This document shows, piece by piece, positions 24,643-33,470 of a DNA stretch of 64,000 nt. The DNA is from Streptomyces sp. NBC_00440. GTDB lineage: Bacteria; Actinomycetota; Actinomycetes; Streptomycetales; Streptomycetaceae. The notes below the pieces were generated by a model, which had not been told where the DNA came from, ran no database searches, and saw only the letters and a list, made by a program, of their open reading frames with translations. The stretch is from positions 1,349,501 through 1,413,500 of the forward strand of contig NZ_CP107921.1 of assembly GCF_036014215.1 (NCBI RefSeq), read 5' to 3'. The translations under genes were made by a program, and so were the position numbers. Each line of letters opens with the position of its first letter. Within the stretch, counting starts at the first letter, position 1.

Positions 24643-25857
24643 ATGGACTTCGCATTCGACGCGCGCACCGAAGAGCTGCGCGACAAGCTCCACGCCTTCA
24701 TGGACGAGCATGTCCTCCCGGCCGAGGCCGTCGTCCACGAGCAGCGTGCCCGGCTCGCCTCCCCCTGGGAGACCCCGGCGGTGGTCGAGGAGCTGAAGGC
24801 CGAGGCGCGCCGCCAGGGCCTGTGGAACCTCTTCCTCCCGGACGCGGAGTACGGCGCGGGGCTGACCAACCTTCAGTACGCGCCGCTCGCCGAGATCACC
24901 GGGCGCTCACCGCAGTTGGCACCCACCGCGCTGAACTGCGCGGCCCCCGACACGGGCAATATGGAGGTGCTGTTCCAGTTCGCCACCGAGCAGCAGAAGA
25001 AGCAGTGGCTGGAGCCGCTGCTCGCCGGTGAGATCCGGTCGGCCTTCGCCATGACGGAGCCCGAGGTCGCCTCGTCCGACGCGACGAACATCGAGACGCG
25101 TATCACGCGCGAGGGCGACGAGTACGTCATCAACGGCCGCAAGTGGTACATCTCCGGGGCGATGAACCCCGACTGCAAGATCTTCATCGTGATGGGGAAG
25201 ACCGACCCGGACGGCGCCGACGCCCGCCGCCAGCAGTCGATGATCCTGGTCCCGCGCGACACCCCGGGACTCGAAGTCCGCCGTGCCATGCAGGTGTACG
25301 GCTACGAGGACCACTACCACGGCGGCCACGCCGAGGTGGTCCTCGACAACGTCCGGGTCCCCGCGTCGAACCTGATCGGTGAGGAGGGCGGCGGCTTCGC
25401 CATCGCCCAGGCCCGTCTCGGACCGGGCCGGATCCACCACTGCATGAGGCTGATCGGGATGGCGGAGCGCGCCATCGAGCTGATGTGCCGCCGCGCGGTC
25501 TCCCGTACCGCGTTCGGCAAGCAACTGGCCCAGCAGGGCGTCGTACAGAACTGGATCGCGGACGCCCGGGTCACCGTGGAGCAACTGCGGCTGCTGGTCC
25601 TCAAGACCGCCTGGCTGATGGACGCCGTGGGCAACCGAGGGGCGCACACGGAGATCCAGTCCATCAAGATCGCCACGCCGCGCGCTGTCATCGACATCAT
25701 CGACAAGGCGGTGCAGCTGTACGGCGCCGGCGGGGTGAGCCAGGACTTCCCACTGGCCGAACTCTGGGCCGGAGCGCGGACGCTGAGGCTCGCGGACGGG
25801 CCGGACGAGGTGCATCAGCGGTCGCTGGCGCGGCGCGAGCTGAAGAAGTACCTGTAG
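24643..25857 (+). CDS. Acyl-CoA dehydrogenase (ACAD11/LvaC-like)
   Basis: A 404-residue flavoprotein. It shows AFAMTEPEVASSDATNIETR (FAD/substrate loop), INGRKWYISGAMNPDCKIF, VYGYEDHYHGGHAEVVLDNV and SRTAFGKQLAQQGVVQNWIA, ending in RLADGPDEVHQRSLARREL. These mark the ACAD10/11-like clade rather than straight beta-oxidation enzymes. In the lva pathway the corresponding protein removes phosphate from 4-phosphoacyl-CoA on the way to 3-hydroxyacyl-CoA. It follows the phosphotransferase in one operon. A double hairpin follows the gene. Confidence 0.9.
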   Translation: MDFAFDARTEELRDKLHAFMDEHVLPAEAVVHEQRARLASPWETPAVVEELKAEARRQGLWNLFLPDAEYGAGLTNLQYAPLAEITGRSPQLAPTALNCAAPDTGNMEVLFQFATEQQKKQWLEPLLAGEIRSAFAMTEPEVASSDATNIETRITREGDEYVINGRKWYISGAMNPDCKIFIVMGKTDPDGADARRQQSMILVPRDTPGLEVRRAMQVYGYEDHYHGGHAEVVLDNVRVPASNLIGEEGGGFAIAQARLGPGRIHHCMRLIGMAERAIELMCRRAVSRTAFGKQLAQQGVVQNWIADARVTVEQLRLLVLKTAWLMDAVGNRGAHTEIQSIKIATPRAVIDIIDKAVQLYGAGGVSQDFPLAELWAGARTLRLADGPDEVHQRSLARRELKKYL

Positions 25858-25890
25858 CGGAAGGACGGCTGCCTGGTCACATCACCGGTG

Positions 25891-25953
25891 TGGCCACGAC
25901 CGTCGCTGCGGTCGTGGCCATGACCGTCACCACCGGACCGGCTGCGGCCGGTC
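25891..25953. terminator. Two hairpins between convergent acyl-CoA dehydrogenase and TetR genes
   Basis: TGGCCACGACCG (25891-25902) pairs exactly with CGGTCGTGGCCA (25909-25920). A second stem, GACCGGC (25936-25942) with GCCGGTC (25947-25953), follows. They stand between the two stop codons and can end transcription both ways. Confidence 0.75.
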
Positions 25954-25957
25954 ATGG

Positions 25958-26554
25958 CTACGGCCGCAGCGCCCTCAGCAGCAGATCGGCCAGCTGCTCG
26001 GCCAGTTCGCGTGGGGTCAGCGGGCCGTCCGGGCGGTACCACGTCGACAGATGGTGCACGGACCCGAAGTGGTAGTCGACCACCAGATCCGCGGAGACGG
26101 CCTTCGAGAACACCCCGATCCGCTGGCCCTCCTCCACCAGCGCCCGGAAGCGCTCGTGGTAGCGGCGCCGTTCCAGCCGTACCTGCTTGTTCTTCTCCGG
26201 GCTCAGCTGGTGCATGGAGCGGAAGAAGATCGACGCGTCGTCCAGATTCTCGATGGTCGTGACGACGACGTCGGCCGCGGCCTCCCGCAGGCGCTGCTCG
26301 ACGGGCGCGTCGGAGTCCGCGAACGCGTCGAGCCGCTCCTGCTGGAGCCGCAGCAGCCGGGAGTAGACCTCCTGGAGCAGGTCCTCCTTGGAGCCGAAGT
26401 AGTGGTAGAGGGCGCCCTTGGTGACCCCCGCCGCTTCGACGATCTCCTGGACGGAGGTCCGGTCGTAGCCGCGTTCGGCGAAGAGCCGGGTCGCGGCGGC
26501 CAGCAGCCTCTGCGGGACGGGGACACCGCTCCCGTCGGTCGTTCTGGCTGCCAT
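25958..26554 (-). CDS. TetR-family regulator of the lva-like cluster
   Basis: A 198-residue protein with an N-terminal TetR helix-turn-helix: LLAAATRLFAERGYDRTSVQ, then EIVEAAGVTKGALYHYFGSK. The C-terminal half is helical and resembles the TetR_C_17/KstR2-like ligand domain that senses acyl-CoA (FRSMHQLSPEKNKQVRLERR). The ATG at 26554 is preferred over the one at 26578 because GGAAGGTGG stands before it. It is the last gene of the SDR and acyl-CoA synthetase operon and is the best candidate to bind the shared CATACCGACTGGT site. Confidence 0.87.
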   Translation of the reverse strand: MAARTTDGSGVPVPQRLLAAATRLFAERGYDRTSVQEIVEAAGVTKGALYHYFGSKEDLLQEVYSRLLRLQQERLDAFADSDAPVEQRLREAAADVVVTTIENLDDASIFFRSMHQLSPEKNKQVRLERRRYHERFRALVEEGQRIGVFSKAVSADLVVDYHFGSVHHLSTWYRPDGPLTPRELAEQLADLLLRALRP

Positions 26555-26611
26555 CGCCGCCACCTTCCGTCCGTCCATGAGCTCGTCACATGTGCTCGTC
26601 GCCTGCGCCCG

Positions 26612-28285
26612 TCACCGCGGGGAACGCAGTTCCCGCCTCAGGATCTTCCCACTGGTTGTCTTCGGCAGCTCGGGCAGGATCTCGACCTCGCGCGGGTACT
26701 TGTACGCCGCGAGCCGCTCCTTGCAGTAGCCGGCCAGCTCCTCCGGCGTCACAGCGGCCCCGGACTCCGTGGGCCGCAGGCTCACATAGGCCTTGACCGA
26801 CTCTCCCCGGTAGGCATCGGGGATCCCGACCACGGCGGCCTCCCGTACGGCGGGATGGGTGTAGAGGACGTCCTCGACCTCGCGCGGCCACACCTTGAAA
26901 CCGGAGGCGTTGATCATGTCCTTCATCCGGTCCACGACATAGAGCCAGCCGTACCGGTCCATGAAGCCGATGTCCCCGGTGCGCAGTTCGCCGCCGGGGA
27001 ACGTCTCGGCAGTGGCCTCCGGGCGCTCCCAGTACCCGGAAACCACCTGCGGCCCGCTCACCACGATCTCGCCCTGCTCCCCGAAGGGCACCTCGGCGCC
27101 GCCTGCGTCCACGATCCTCACCACGGTGTCCGGTCCCGGCACCCCGACCGAGAGTGTGCCCGACACCGGGTCGACCGGGGCCTCCCGCTCGGGCGGGACC
27201 GAAGCGCACGGGGCGGTGCACTCGGTGAGCCCGTATCCGTTGCGGATGTACGGGCCGAACCGCTCGCGGAAGCCCTCCACCAGCGCGGGCGGCAGCGGTG
27301 CGCCGCCCGACGAGATCACCTTGAAGGAGGCGAAGTGGTCCGGGGTGACCGACGGGTCGGCCGCGAGCGCCATGAAGGCCGTGGAGGGGCCGACCGTGTA
27401 CGCGGGACGGTGCTCGGTGAACGCGTCGAGCACCACCCCGGGGTGGAACCGGTAAGCGAGGACGAGGGTCCCGGCGTTGGCGACGCACGCGGCGAGTTCG
27501 CAGACCATCCCGGTGATGTGGAAGAGAGGCGCGAGCGCGAAGTACGCCGAGCCCTCCGGGACGGGGTGGCCGGTGCGCTGGCGCTCGGCGTTCACCATGA
27601 TGTTGGCGTGCGCGTTCATCGCGCCCTTGGGAGTCCCGCTGGTCCCCGACGTATAGCTGATCAGCGCCACATCGGAGGCGAGCGGATCGCGGTCGGCCGG
27701 GGCCGGGAGCCCCTGCCGGGCGACCGCCAGCAGATCGTCGGTGTCGGCGGGGCACGGGAGCCGCTCGAAGCCGAGGACCCGTTCGTCGTCGCGGCTCTGC
27801 AGATCGCGTTCGCAGGCGGTGAGCGCGAACCGGACCAGGGAGCCGGCGGTGCCGGCGGCGGTCTCCCGCAGATACGCCTCCCAGGCACGGTCGGAGCAGA
27901 CCAGCGCCGTGACACCGGCGTCCCGCAGGGCATGGCCGACCTCCGCCGATTTGTACATCGGATTGAGCGGTACGACCGTGGCACCCGCCTTCCAGGCGCC
28001 GAGGAGCGCCAGCACGAAGTGCGGCGAGTTCTGCAGCATGACCGCGACCCGGTCGCCGCGGCCCACCCCTCTGGCGGCCAGGTGTCCGGCGACCGAGTCG
28101 GAGAGCGTGTCGGTCTCGCGGTAGGTGAGCCGCCCGTCGAAGTAGGCGAGGGCGGGGTGTTCCGGTGCGCGGGCCACGGCGTCGCGGAAGGCGTGGACCA
28201 CGCTCGGCTGCGGGTGTACGGGCCTGCGCTGGGCCTCACTGAGCTGTCCGAGCCAGGGCTTCGCCGCGTAGATCGAGGTGCTCAC
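26612..28285 (-). CDS. Acyl-CoA synthetase (AMP-dependent)
   Basis: A 557-residue ANL-superfamily ligase. Motifs in order: LISYTSGTSGTPKGAMNAHA (AMP-binding P-loop), NGYGLTECTAPC, RTGDIGFMDRYGWLYVVDRM with DMINASGFKVWPREVEDVLY, and the catalytic lysine in LPKTTSGKILRREL. It activates a carboxylic acid to its CoA thioester; an LvaE-like role on a keto- or hydroxyacid fits the context. The GTG at 28285 overlaps the SDR stop by four bases (GTGA), so the two are translated together. The upstream extension of the frame is not used. Confidence 0.9.
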   Translation of the reverse strand: MSTSIYAAKPWLGQLSEAQRRPVHPQPSVVHAFRDAVARAPEHPALAYFDGRLTYRETDTLSDSVAGHLAARGVGRGDRVAVMLQNSPHFVLALLGAWKAGATVVPLNPMYKSAEVGHALRDAGVTALVCSDRAWEAYLRETAAGTAGSLVRFALTACERDLQSRDDERVLGFERLPCPADTDDLLAVARQGLPAPADRDPLASDVALISYTSGTSGTPKGAMNAHANIMVNAERQRTGHPVPEGSAYFALAPLFHITGMVCELAACVANAGTLVLAYRFHPGVVLDAFTEHRPAYTVGPSTAFMALAADPSVTPDHFASFKVISSGGAPLPPALVEGFRERFGPYIRNGYGLTECTAPCASVPPEREAPVDPVSGTLSVGVPGPDTVVRIVDAGGAEVPFGEQGEIVVSGPQVVSGYWERPEATAETFPGGELRTGDIGFMDRYGWLYVVDRMKDMINASGFKVWPREVEDVLYTHPAVREAAVVGIPDAYRGESVKAYVSLRPTESGAAVTPEELAGYCKERLAAYKYPREVEILPELPKTTSGKILRRELRSPR

Positions 28286-29043
28286 CGCCCGGCCTCCCAT
28301 TTCTGCTGAAGGCGGTTCATCCCGCCGATCCACCGGTCGGGCTCGGCGGCCCGCGCCTGGTAGTACTCGGCGACCTCGGGGTGCGGCAGCACCAGGAACC
28401 GGTCATCGGCGATGGCGTCGAAGAGCGCGTCCGCGACATCGTCGGGCTCGATCGCCGTCGGGGCGAGCACCAGTTCACCCGCGGAGCCCGTAGCGGCGAG
28501 CATGTCGGTCCGTACGCCCTGCGGGCAGATCGCGTGGACCTTCAGCCCGCGGTGGCGGTAGGTGAGCGAGAGCCACTCGGCGAAGGCCAGCGCGCCGTGC
28601 TTGGTGACGCTGTACGGGGCCGCGCCGATCATGGTGAGCAGCCCGGCGGCCGACACGGTGGAGACGAACCGGCCCTCGCCGCGCTCCAGCCAGTCGGGCA
28701 GCAGCGCACGGGCGGCGCGCACATGGGCCATCACGTTGACGTCCCAGGCGGCGGCCCAGACCGCCTCGTCGGAGAAGGGGTCGCCGCCGGAGCCCAGACC
28801 GGCGTTGGCGCAGTAGACGTCGACACGTCCGCCGAGCGCTTCGCGGGCGGCGTCCACGATGGCCGAGGCATCGCCGGGCACCGCGGTGGCGCCGATACCG
28901 TCGGCCACCGCACGGGCCTTGTCGCCGTCCAGGTCGTTGACGACGACACGGGCTCCCTCGGCGGCGAACCTCCGGGCCAGTGCCGCGCCGATACCGCCGC
29001 CCGCCCCTGTGACCACTACACCCGCGCCTTCGACGGTACCCAT
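28282..29043 (-). CDS. Short-chain dehydrogenase/reductase (LvaD-like position)
   Basis: A 253-residue classical SDR with TGAGGGIGAALARRFAAEGA, the NDLDGDKA segment that suggests NAD(H), CANAGLGSGG, and the catalytic set VSTVSAAGLLTMIGAAPYSV followed by TKHG (Ser, Tyr, Lys). First gene of the SDR-ligase-TetR operon. In levulinate catabolism the matching enzyme reduces the 4-keto group of levulinyl-CoA. Start ATG at 29043; the TetR-type half-site lies 38 bases upstream, close to where the promoter must be. Confidence 0.88.
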   Translation of the reverse strand: MGTVEGAGVVVTGAGGGIGAALARRFAAEGARVVVNDLDGDKARAVADGIGATAVPGDASAIVDAAREALGGRVDVYCANAGLGSGGDPFSDEAVWAAAWDVNVMAHVRAARALLPDWLERGEGRFVSTVSAAGLLTMIGAAPYSVTKHGALAFAEWLSLTYRHRGLKVHAICPQGVRTDMLAATGSAGELVLAPTAIEPDDVADALFDAIADDRFLVLPHPEVAEYYQARAAEPDRWIGGMNRLQQKWEAGR

Positions 29044-29080
29044 CAGGACCTGCCTCTCCGTTGAATTCACCCGCAGACTA

Positions 29081-29093
29081 ACCAGTCGGTATG
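29081..29093 (-). promoter_or_regulatory. Copy of the CATACCGACTGGT regulator site upstream of the SDR operon
   Basis: Read on the minus strand, 29093 to 29081 is CATACCGACTGGT, identical over 13 bases to the left part of the palindrome at 23489-23508. The right half is degenerate. It is 38 bases before the SDR start, where a bound repressor would block transcription. Confidence 0.6.
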
Positions 29094-29129
29094 CGGCAGG
29101 GGAAGGGGCGAGAGTTAGCCTGCGTGGCC

Positions 29130-29165
29130 ATGACACTCGGCGAGATCATGGAGGTAGCCCGATGA
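29130..29165 (+). other. Possible 11-codon leader ORF overlapping the namZ start
   Basis: An ATG at 29130 opens a short frame, MTLGEIMEVAR, whose TGA stop is part of the ATGA that contains the namZ start codon. The GGAGG for namZ lies inside it. It has no obvious ribosome site of its own. It could be chance, or a coupling peptide that brings ribosomes to namZ. Confidence 0.25.
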
Positions 29166-30412
29166 ACCTGTCCAGGCGGGGTCTGCTGGCCGCGAGCGGA
29201 GCCGTGGGTGCGCTGGGAGCCGTGGGCGGGGCGGCCCAGCCGGCCGCCGCGCACGGGAAGCGCGCCCGGGTGAGTACCGGGTTCGACCGGCTGGCCGCCG
29301 ACGGCTACGGCCTGCTCGACGGGGAGCGCGTCGGGATCGTCACCAACCCGACCGGGGTCACCCAGGACGTCCGGCACATCGTCGATGTCATGCACGCCGA
29401 CCGGAGGGTGAACCTCACCGCCGTCTTCGGCCCGGAGCACGGGTTCCGCGGCACGGCGCAGGCGGGCGGTTCGGAGGGGCGGTACGACGACCCGGCGACC
29501 GGGCTTCCGGTGTACGACACGTACACCAGGAGCGGGCAGCCCCTCGCGGACATCTTCACCACGTCCGGCGTGGACACGGTGGTCTTCGACATCCAGGACG
29601 TGGGGGCCCGCTTCTACACGTACATCTGGACGCTGTACGACTGCATGGAGGCGGCGGCGCTGGCGGGCCTGCGCTTCGTGGTGCTGGACCGGCCGAATCC
29701 GGTCACGGGGCGGGCCGCGCTCGGTCCTGTGCTGCACAAGGAGTTCGCGACCTTCGTCGGGCGGCAGCCCGTCTCCCAGGCGCACGGGATGACCGTGACG
29801 GAGCTCGCCCGGCTCTTCAACGGTGAATTCCTCCCGAAGCCGGTCGAGTTGGAGACCGTGCGGATGTCCGGCTGGCGGCGCGGCGACTTCTTCGACGCGA
29901 CGGGCCTGCCATGGGTGCCGCCGAGCCCGAACATGCCGACACCGGACACCGCTCTCGTCTACTCGGGGACCTGTCTGTTCGAGGGGACGAACCTCTCCGA
30001 GGGACGGGGCACCACCAGGCCGTTCGAGCTGCTGGGGGCCGAGGGGATCGACCGGCGGTGGGCCGAGGCGGCCAACGCGCTGGAGCTGCCGGGGGTCGCC
30101 TTCCGCGAGGCGTACTTCGCGCCGGTGTTCTCCAAGTTCGAGGGGAAGACCGCGGGCGGTGTGCAGCTCCATGTCCAGGACCGTGCGGCGTTCGACCCGG
30201 TGCGGACCGCGATCGGGCTGCTGGTGACGGCCAAGAAGGTCTGGTCCGGGTTCGCCTGGCGTTCCGACGACTGGATCGACAAGCTGACCGGGTCCGCGCA
30301 GGTCCGCACCATGATCGACAAGGGTGCGGACACCGATGAGGTGGTGGCGGCCTGGCAGGGCGAACTCGCCGCCTTCCGGTCCGTCCGCGAGCGGTATCTG
30401 ACGTACCGCTGA
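29162..30412 (+). CDS. namZ: Secreted exo-beta-N-acetylmuramidase NamZ-like (DUF1343, GH171)
   Basis: A 416-residue protein with a Tat-type signal (MNLSRRGLLAASGAVGALGA, then an AQPAAAHG cleavage region). The mature part shows the DUF1343 signatures: GERVGIVTNPTGVTQD, AVFGPEHGFRG, VVFDIQDVGARFYTYIWTLY, VLDRPNPV, PSPNMPTPDTALVYSGTCLF and EGTNLSEGRGTTRPFEL. Bacillus NamZ with this domain removes terminal N-acetylmuramic acid from peptidoglycan fragments. The usual length agrees. GGAGG precedes the ATG. A near-perfect terminator follows, so it is likely monocistronic. Confidence 0.9.
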   Translation: MNLSRRGLLAASGAVGALGAVGGAAQPAAAHGKRARVSTGFDRLAADGYGLLDGERVGIVTNPTGVTQDVRHIVDVMHADRRVNLTAVFGPEHGFRGTAQAGGSEGRYDDPATGLPVYDTYTRSGQPLADIFTTSGVDTVVFDIQDVGARFYTYIWTLYDCMEAAALAGLRFVVLDRPNPVTGRAALGPVLHKEFATFVGRQPVSQAHGMTVTELARLFNGEFLPKPVELETVRMSGWRRGDFFDATGLPWVPPSPNMPTPDTALVYSGTCLFEGTNLSEGRGTTRPFELLGAEGIDRRWAEAANALELPGVAFREAYFAPVFSKFEGKTAGGVQLHVQDRAAFDPVRTAIGLLVTAKKVWSGFAWRSDDWIDKLTGSAQVRTMIDKGADTDEVVAAWQGELAAFRSVRERYLTYR

Positions 30413-30422
30413 GCGACAACCG

Positions 30423-30460
30423 CCGCGGGCCGGACCGGAGTTGTCCGGTCCGGCCCGCGG
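30423..30460. terminator. Perfect 17-bp hairpin between convergent namZ and acylase genes
   Basis: Bases 30423-30439 and 30444-30460 are exact reverse complements around the loop GTTG. It stands between the two convergent stop codons and probably ends both transcripts. Confidence 0.85.
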
Positions 30461-30478
30461 CCCCGTACCCCGGTATCG

Positions 30479-33256
30479 CTACCGGTGCGAGGGGAACTCC
30501 ACGACCTGCTGGTACGTGGGCCGGTTCTGCCACTGGATGGGCCAGAACTGCAGCCCGCCCAGCGGACGGTGGATGATCGCGTCCGAGCACCACTGGTCAC
30601 CGGCGGCGCAGCTGTCGTCGCCGGGGTAGACCTGCGCCGGGGTCTTGGCCGCGGCCTGGCCCAGGGTCGAGAGCAGCACGTCGCGGCAGGAGCTCAGGTC
30701 TCCCCCACCGCAGTACGTCTTGCCCAGCTTGCCCTTCACCGGGCGTCCCAGGACCGTACGGATGTCCTTGTCGACATAGCTCCACCAGCCGTACTGGAAG
30801 GCGGATCCGGCGTGGGCCCCGGTGGGTCCGTGGGCCGCCGACGGCGACTCGTCGATGGCGAGGTTGTTGGTGAGCGCCGTGTAGAGGTCGTCACCGAGCC
30901 CCGGTTTGAACTCGGACTCCACCAGCAGCGGCCACCAGGCGTCCATGATCCGCACGGCGTCCGGGTGGGTGTAGACGTGCGAGCTCTGGGCGTTCTCCTT
31001 GCGCTGGGCGCCGTCGGCCACCCAGGCCTCCAGCTGCTCGACGGCCTTTGCCTCCGCCGGGTCGGTGACCGGCTTGCTCCGTACGACGTCGAGCAGTTCG
31101 GGCAGGACGTCCTCGCCGCGCAGGTCGGTGACGGCCGCCTCGGCCATGGCACGGGTCAGCGCGGCACGGGTGACACCGCCCTTGGCGACGAGCTTGGCCA
31201 CCCGGTCACCGAGCAGGTCGACCCGGTACACCGAGCCGTTGCCGAACCCGGCCGAGGAGTAGTCCTTGGCCTGCTTGTTGTTCCAGGAGACGTAGTAGTC
31301 CTGGCCCACGGACTGCGGGTGCTGGGCGGGCGGGGTGACGTCGGTGGCGTACTGGTCAGGGTCGAAGCCCTTCCACTCGTAGGCCTGTTCGGCCTTGACG
31401 GGCAGCGAGGCGTCCACCCCGTCCGCACGCACCGGGTTCCTGCCGCTGTTGAAGTAGGCGGCCTGACGGGAGTCCGCGTAGAACCAGTTGAAGGTGAAGC
31501 CGATGTGGCTGGCCGCCTCCTGGAAGGTCTTGGCGTCCTTCACGTACCCCGGGTCGTTCATCATCTGGAAGCCGACTATCGAGTCGGCCTCATGGCCGTA
31601 CGTACTGCGCAGCGAGGTGTAGGCGACGGGTTTGCCGCCGACGGTCGCGCGGTGCGTCACAATGCCGTACTTGGTGCGGTAGACCTGCATCCGGTAGGAG
31701 CCGGCCGCCGTGGAGTCGGCGACGGTGGGCGTCCAGGAGTTGGTCCGCTCCATCTTCTCCATCGGGGTGCAGACGCCCCGGAAGAGGTAGTGGGTGTCGT
31801 CCTGGCAGAGCTCCACCGCGTAGGTGTCGGTGATGTCCTGGCCCGCGGATGTGGCGCTCCACGCGTAGTCCTGGCCGCGGCCCAGCTGGATGTACATGCC
31901 GACACCGGCGAAGGAGACACCGCGGGCGCTGATGCCGGGCCCCTGGAGTTCCTGGAGCATCAGCAGCTGGGGCAGGAAGTACCCGGTCTGCGGGCCGAAC
32001 ACGGCGACGGGGTTTCCGCTCGCGGTGTGCTGCCCCGAGACGACGAGGGCGTTGGACATGCCCTTCTTGCTGCTGAACAGGTCGGCGGGCAGCACCCCGT
32101 TGTCGTACATCCCCTGCATGGGCTTGAGTTTCTTCGGAGCCTTGACCGGGGTCTTCGCCTCGGTCTTGGCGCCGCCCGTCCGGTCGTAGACCAGCGGTTC
32201 GGCCTTCACGGAGCCCGGGTCGGGCATCGCGGTGCCCTTGGGGTCCGCGGGCTTGTCCGCGTACGGGAAGCTGGTGCCGTCATGGACGGTGAGGGTCGCC
32301 TCCGGGTCGTTGCGCTCCCGGAACGACTCCCAGACCTTGCTGCCCTCGGTGACGCCGTACTTCTGCTGGGCCGAGAGCAGCGACAGCGCGTCCTGCACCT
32401 CGCCGCCACCGCCGCTGCCGAAGAGGCTGCCGACGACCGAGGCGAGCGCGATCATGTCCGTGATCTTGAACGGTGCGATCTCACCGGCGTTGGTGATCGC
32501 GTTGATCTTCCCGGTGAGGACGTACTCGCCGGGGAAGTAGCGGCCGTCCTTCGACTTCTGCCGGTAGGCGTTGATGCCGTCGATGTACGCCTGCGCGTCG
32601 TCCATGGCCTGCTTGCCGCGCGCACCCTGGGCCGCTATCCGGTCGGCCTGGTCCTGGAGGTCCTGCTCGGTGTACGGGGCCTGCGGCCAGAACTCCTGCT
32701 CCAGGCCCTGGTTGGCGAGTGCGCCGCCGGCGAAGGAGGTGAGCTCGCCGCGGCCGATGTGCCGGAAGAGGTCCATCAGCCAGAGCCGGTCCTGGCCCGC
32801 CGCGTATCCGGCACCGAACTCGGTTCCGTAGCGCGTCGTCCCCTTGATGTGGGGTACGCCGGTCTTCTTGTCCCGGGTGATGCTGACGTCGTCGCGCGGC
32901 TTGGTGACCGAGGCGACCTGGTCGTCGGGGACGCCGAACGAGGCGTCGTTGAAGAAGTTGTTCAGGGTGGAGTCGGTGAGCGACGGAGCCCCGGCGGGCA
33001 GCGCGTCGTACGGTCCGAGCTGGTCGGCGCTGTGTTCGGGGCGGGTGCCCAGCGCACGGTGGGCGAGGATCTGGGCGAGGGTGGCGTTGCCGTTCTCACC
33101 CGGCGGCATGATGTCGTTGCACTGGCTCTTGCAGTAGTCGGTGACGGGGTCCGCGGCCGCGGCGGTCGCCTGCGGCAGTGGTGTCATCAGGCCGGCGCCG
33201 AGTGCGAACACCGCCATGGCGATGGCGGTTCTGAACTTTCCGGTGCGTCGTCGCAT
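30479..33256 (-). CDS. Secreted penicillin-acylase-family amidase
   Basis: A 925-residue precursor. A Sec signal is clear (KFRTAIAMAVFALGAGLMTP, then an Ala-rich site). The alpha chain carries VSITRDKKTGVPHIKGTTRY and GYAAGQDRLWLMDLFRHIGR. After a Lys-rich spacer, the beta chain should start at Ser401 in KKGMSNALVVSGQHTASGNP; this serine would be the N-terminal nucleophile exposed by self-cleavage. Relatives hydrolyse penicillins, acyl-homoserine lactones or cyclic lipopeptides such as echinocandin. The length is larger than E. coli penicillin G acylase. Substrate unknown. A TTACTG-type repeat lies upstream. Confidence 0.9.
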   Translation of the reverse strand: MRRRTGKFRTAIAMAVFALGAGLMTPLPQATAAAADPVTDYCKSQCNDIMPPGENGNATLAQILAHRALGTRPEHSADQLGPYDALPAGAPSLTDSTLNNFFNDASFGVPDDQVASVTKPRDDVSITRDKKTGVPHIKGTTRYGTEFGAGYAAGQDRLWLMDLFRHIGRGELTSFAGGALANQGLEQEFWPQAPYTEQDLQDQADRIAAQGARGKQAMDDAQAYIDGINAYRQKSKDGRYFPGEYVLTGKINAITNAGEIAPFKITDMIALASVVGSLFGSGGGGEVQDALSLLSAQQKYGVTEGSKVWESFRERNDPEATLTVHDGTSFPYADKPADPKGTAMPDPGSVKAEPLVYDRTGGAKTEAKTPVKAPKKLKPMQGMYDNGVLPADLFSSKKGMSNALVVSGQHTASGNPVAVFGPQTGYFLPQLLMLQELQGPGISARGVSFAGVGMYIQLGRGQDYAWSATSAGQDITDTYAVELCQDDTHYLFRGVCTPMEKMERTNSWTPTVADSTAAGSYRMQVYRTKYGIVTHRATVGGKPVAYTSLRSTYGHEADSIVGFQMMNDPGYVKDAKTFQEAASHIGFTFNWFYADSRQAAYFNSGRNPVRADGVDASLPVKAEQAYEWKGFDPDQYATDVTPPAQHPQSVGQDYYVSWNNKQAKDYSSAGFGNGSVYRVDLLGDRVAKLVAKGGVTRAALTRAMAEAAVTDLRGEDVLPELLDVVRSKPVTDPAEAKAVEQLEAWVADGAQRKENAQSSHVYTHPDAVRIMDAWWPLLVESEFKPGLGDDLYTALTNNLAIDESPSAAHGPTGAHAGSAFQYGWWSYVDKDIRTVLGRPVKGKLGKTYCGGGDLSSCRDVLLSTLGQAAAKTPAQVYPGDDSCAAGDQWCSDAIIHRPLGGLQFWPIQWQNRPTYQQVVEFPSHR

Positions 33257-33290
33257 GAATGCTCCTGAGGGGGAAGCCGTGGAGACGGAC

Positions 33291-33319
33291 GTTACTGGCG
33301 AGGTAACCCGTCAGTAAGG
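33291..33319 (-). promoter_or_regulatory. TTACTG/CAGTAA repeat upstream of the acylase gene
   Basis: On the minus strand the stretch reads CTTACTGACGGGTTAC followed by CTCGCCAGTAAC, giving TTACTGACG and a CAGTAA in inverted order with a central GTTACC. A near-identical TTACTGACGCGTAA stands upstream of the secreted lipase at 54316-55176. It is 35-63 bases before the acylase start. Confidence 0.45.
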
Positions 33320-33470
33320 TGAACATGCGTCACCTTTTCCGAATCACCACACAGGTGCGGGAGCGGCCGGATCGGTGATGGCAGCCATCGGGAATTCGAT
33401 GGAGCCGAACCGGGTAGCCGTACGTCCATTCACTGACACAGGAGTATTCAGCGACGGAGGTGGCAGTGCG

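Noticed and set aside
23329..24738. Long in-frame upstream extension of the quinone-oxidoreductase-like gene
   Set aside because: It runs antisense through the phosphotransferase gene; family similarity starts at the ATG at 23328.
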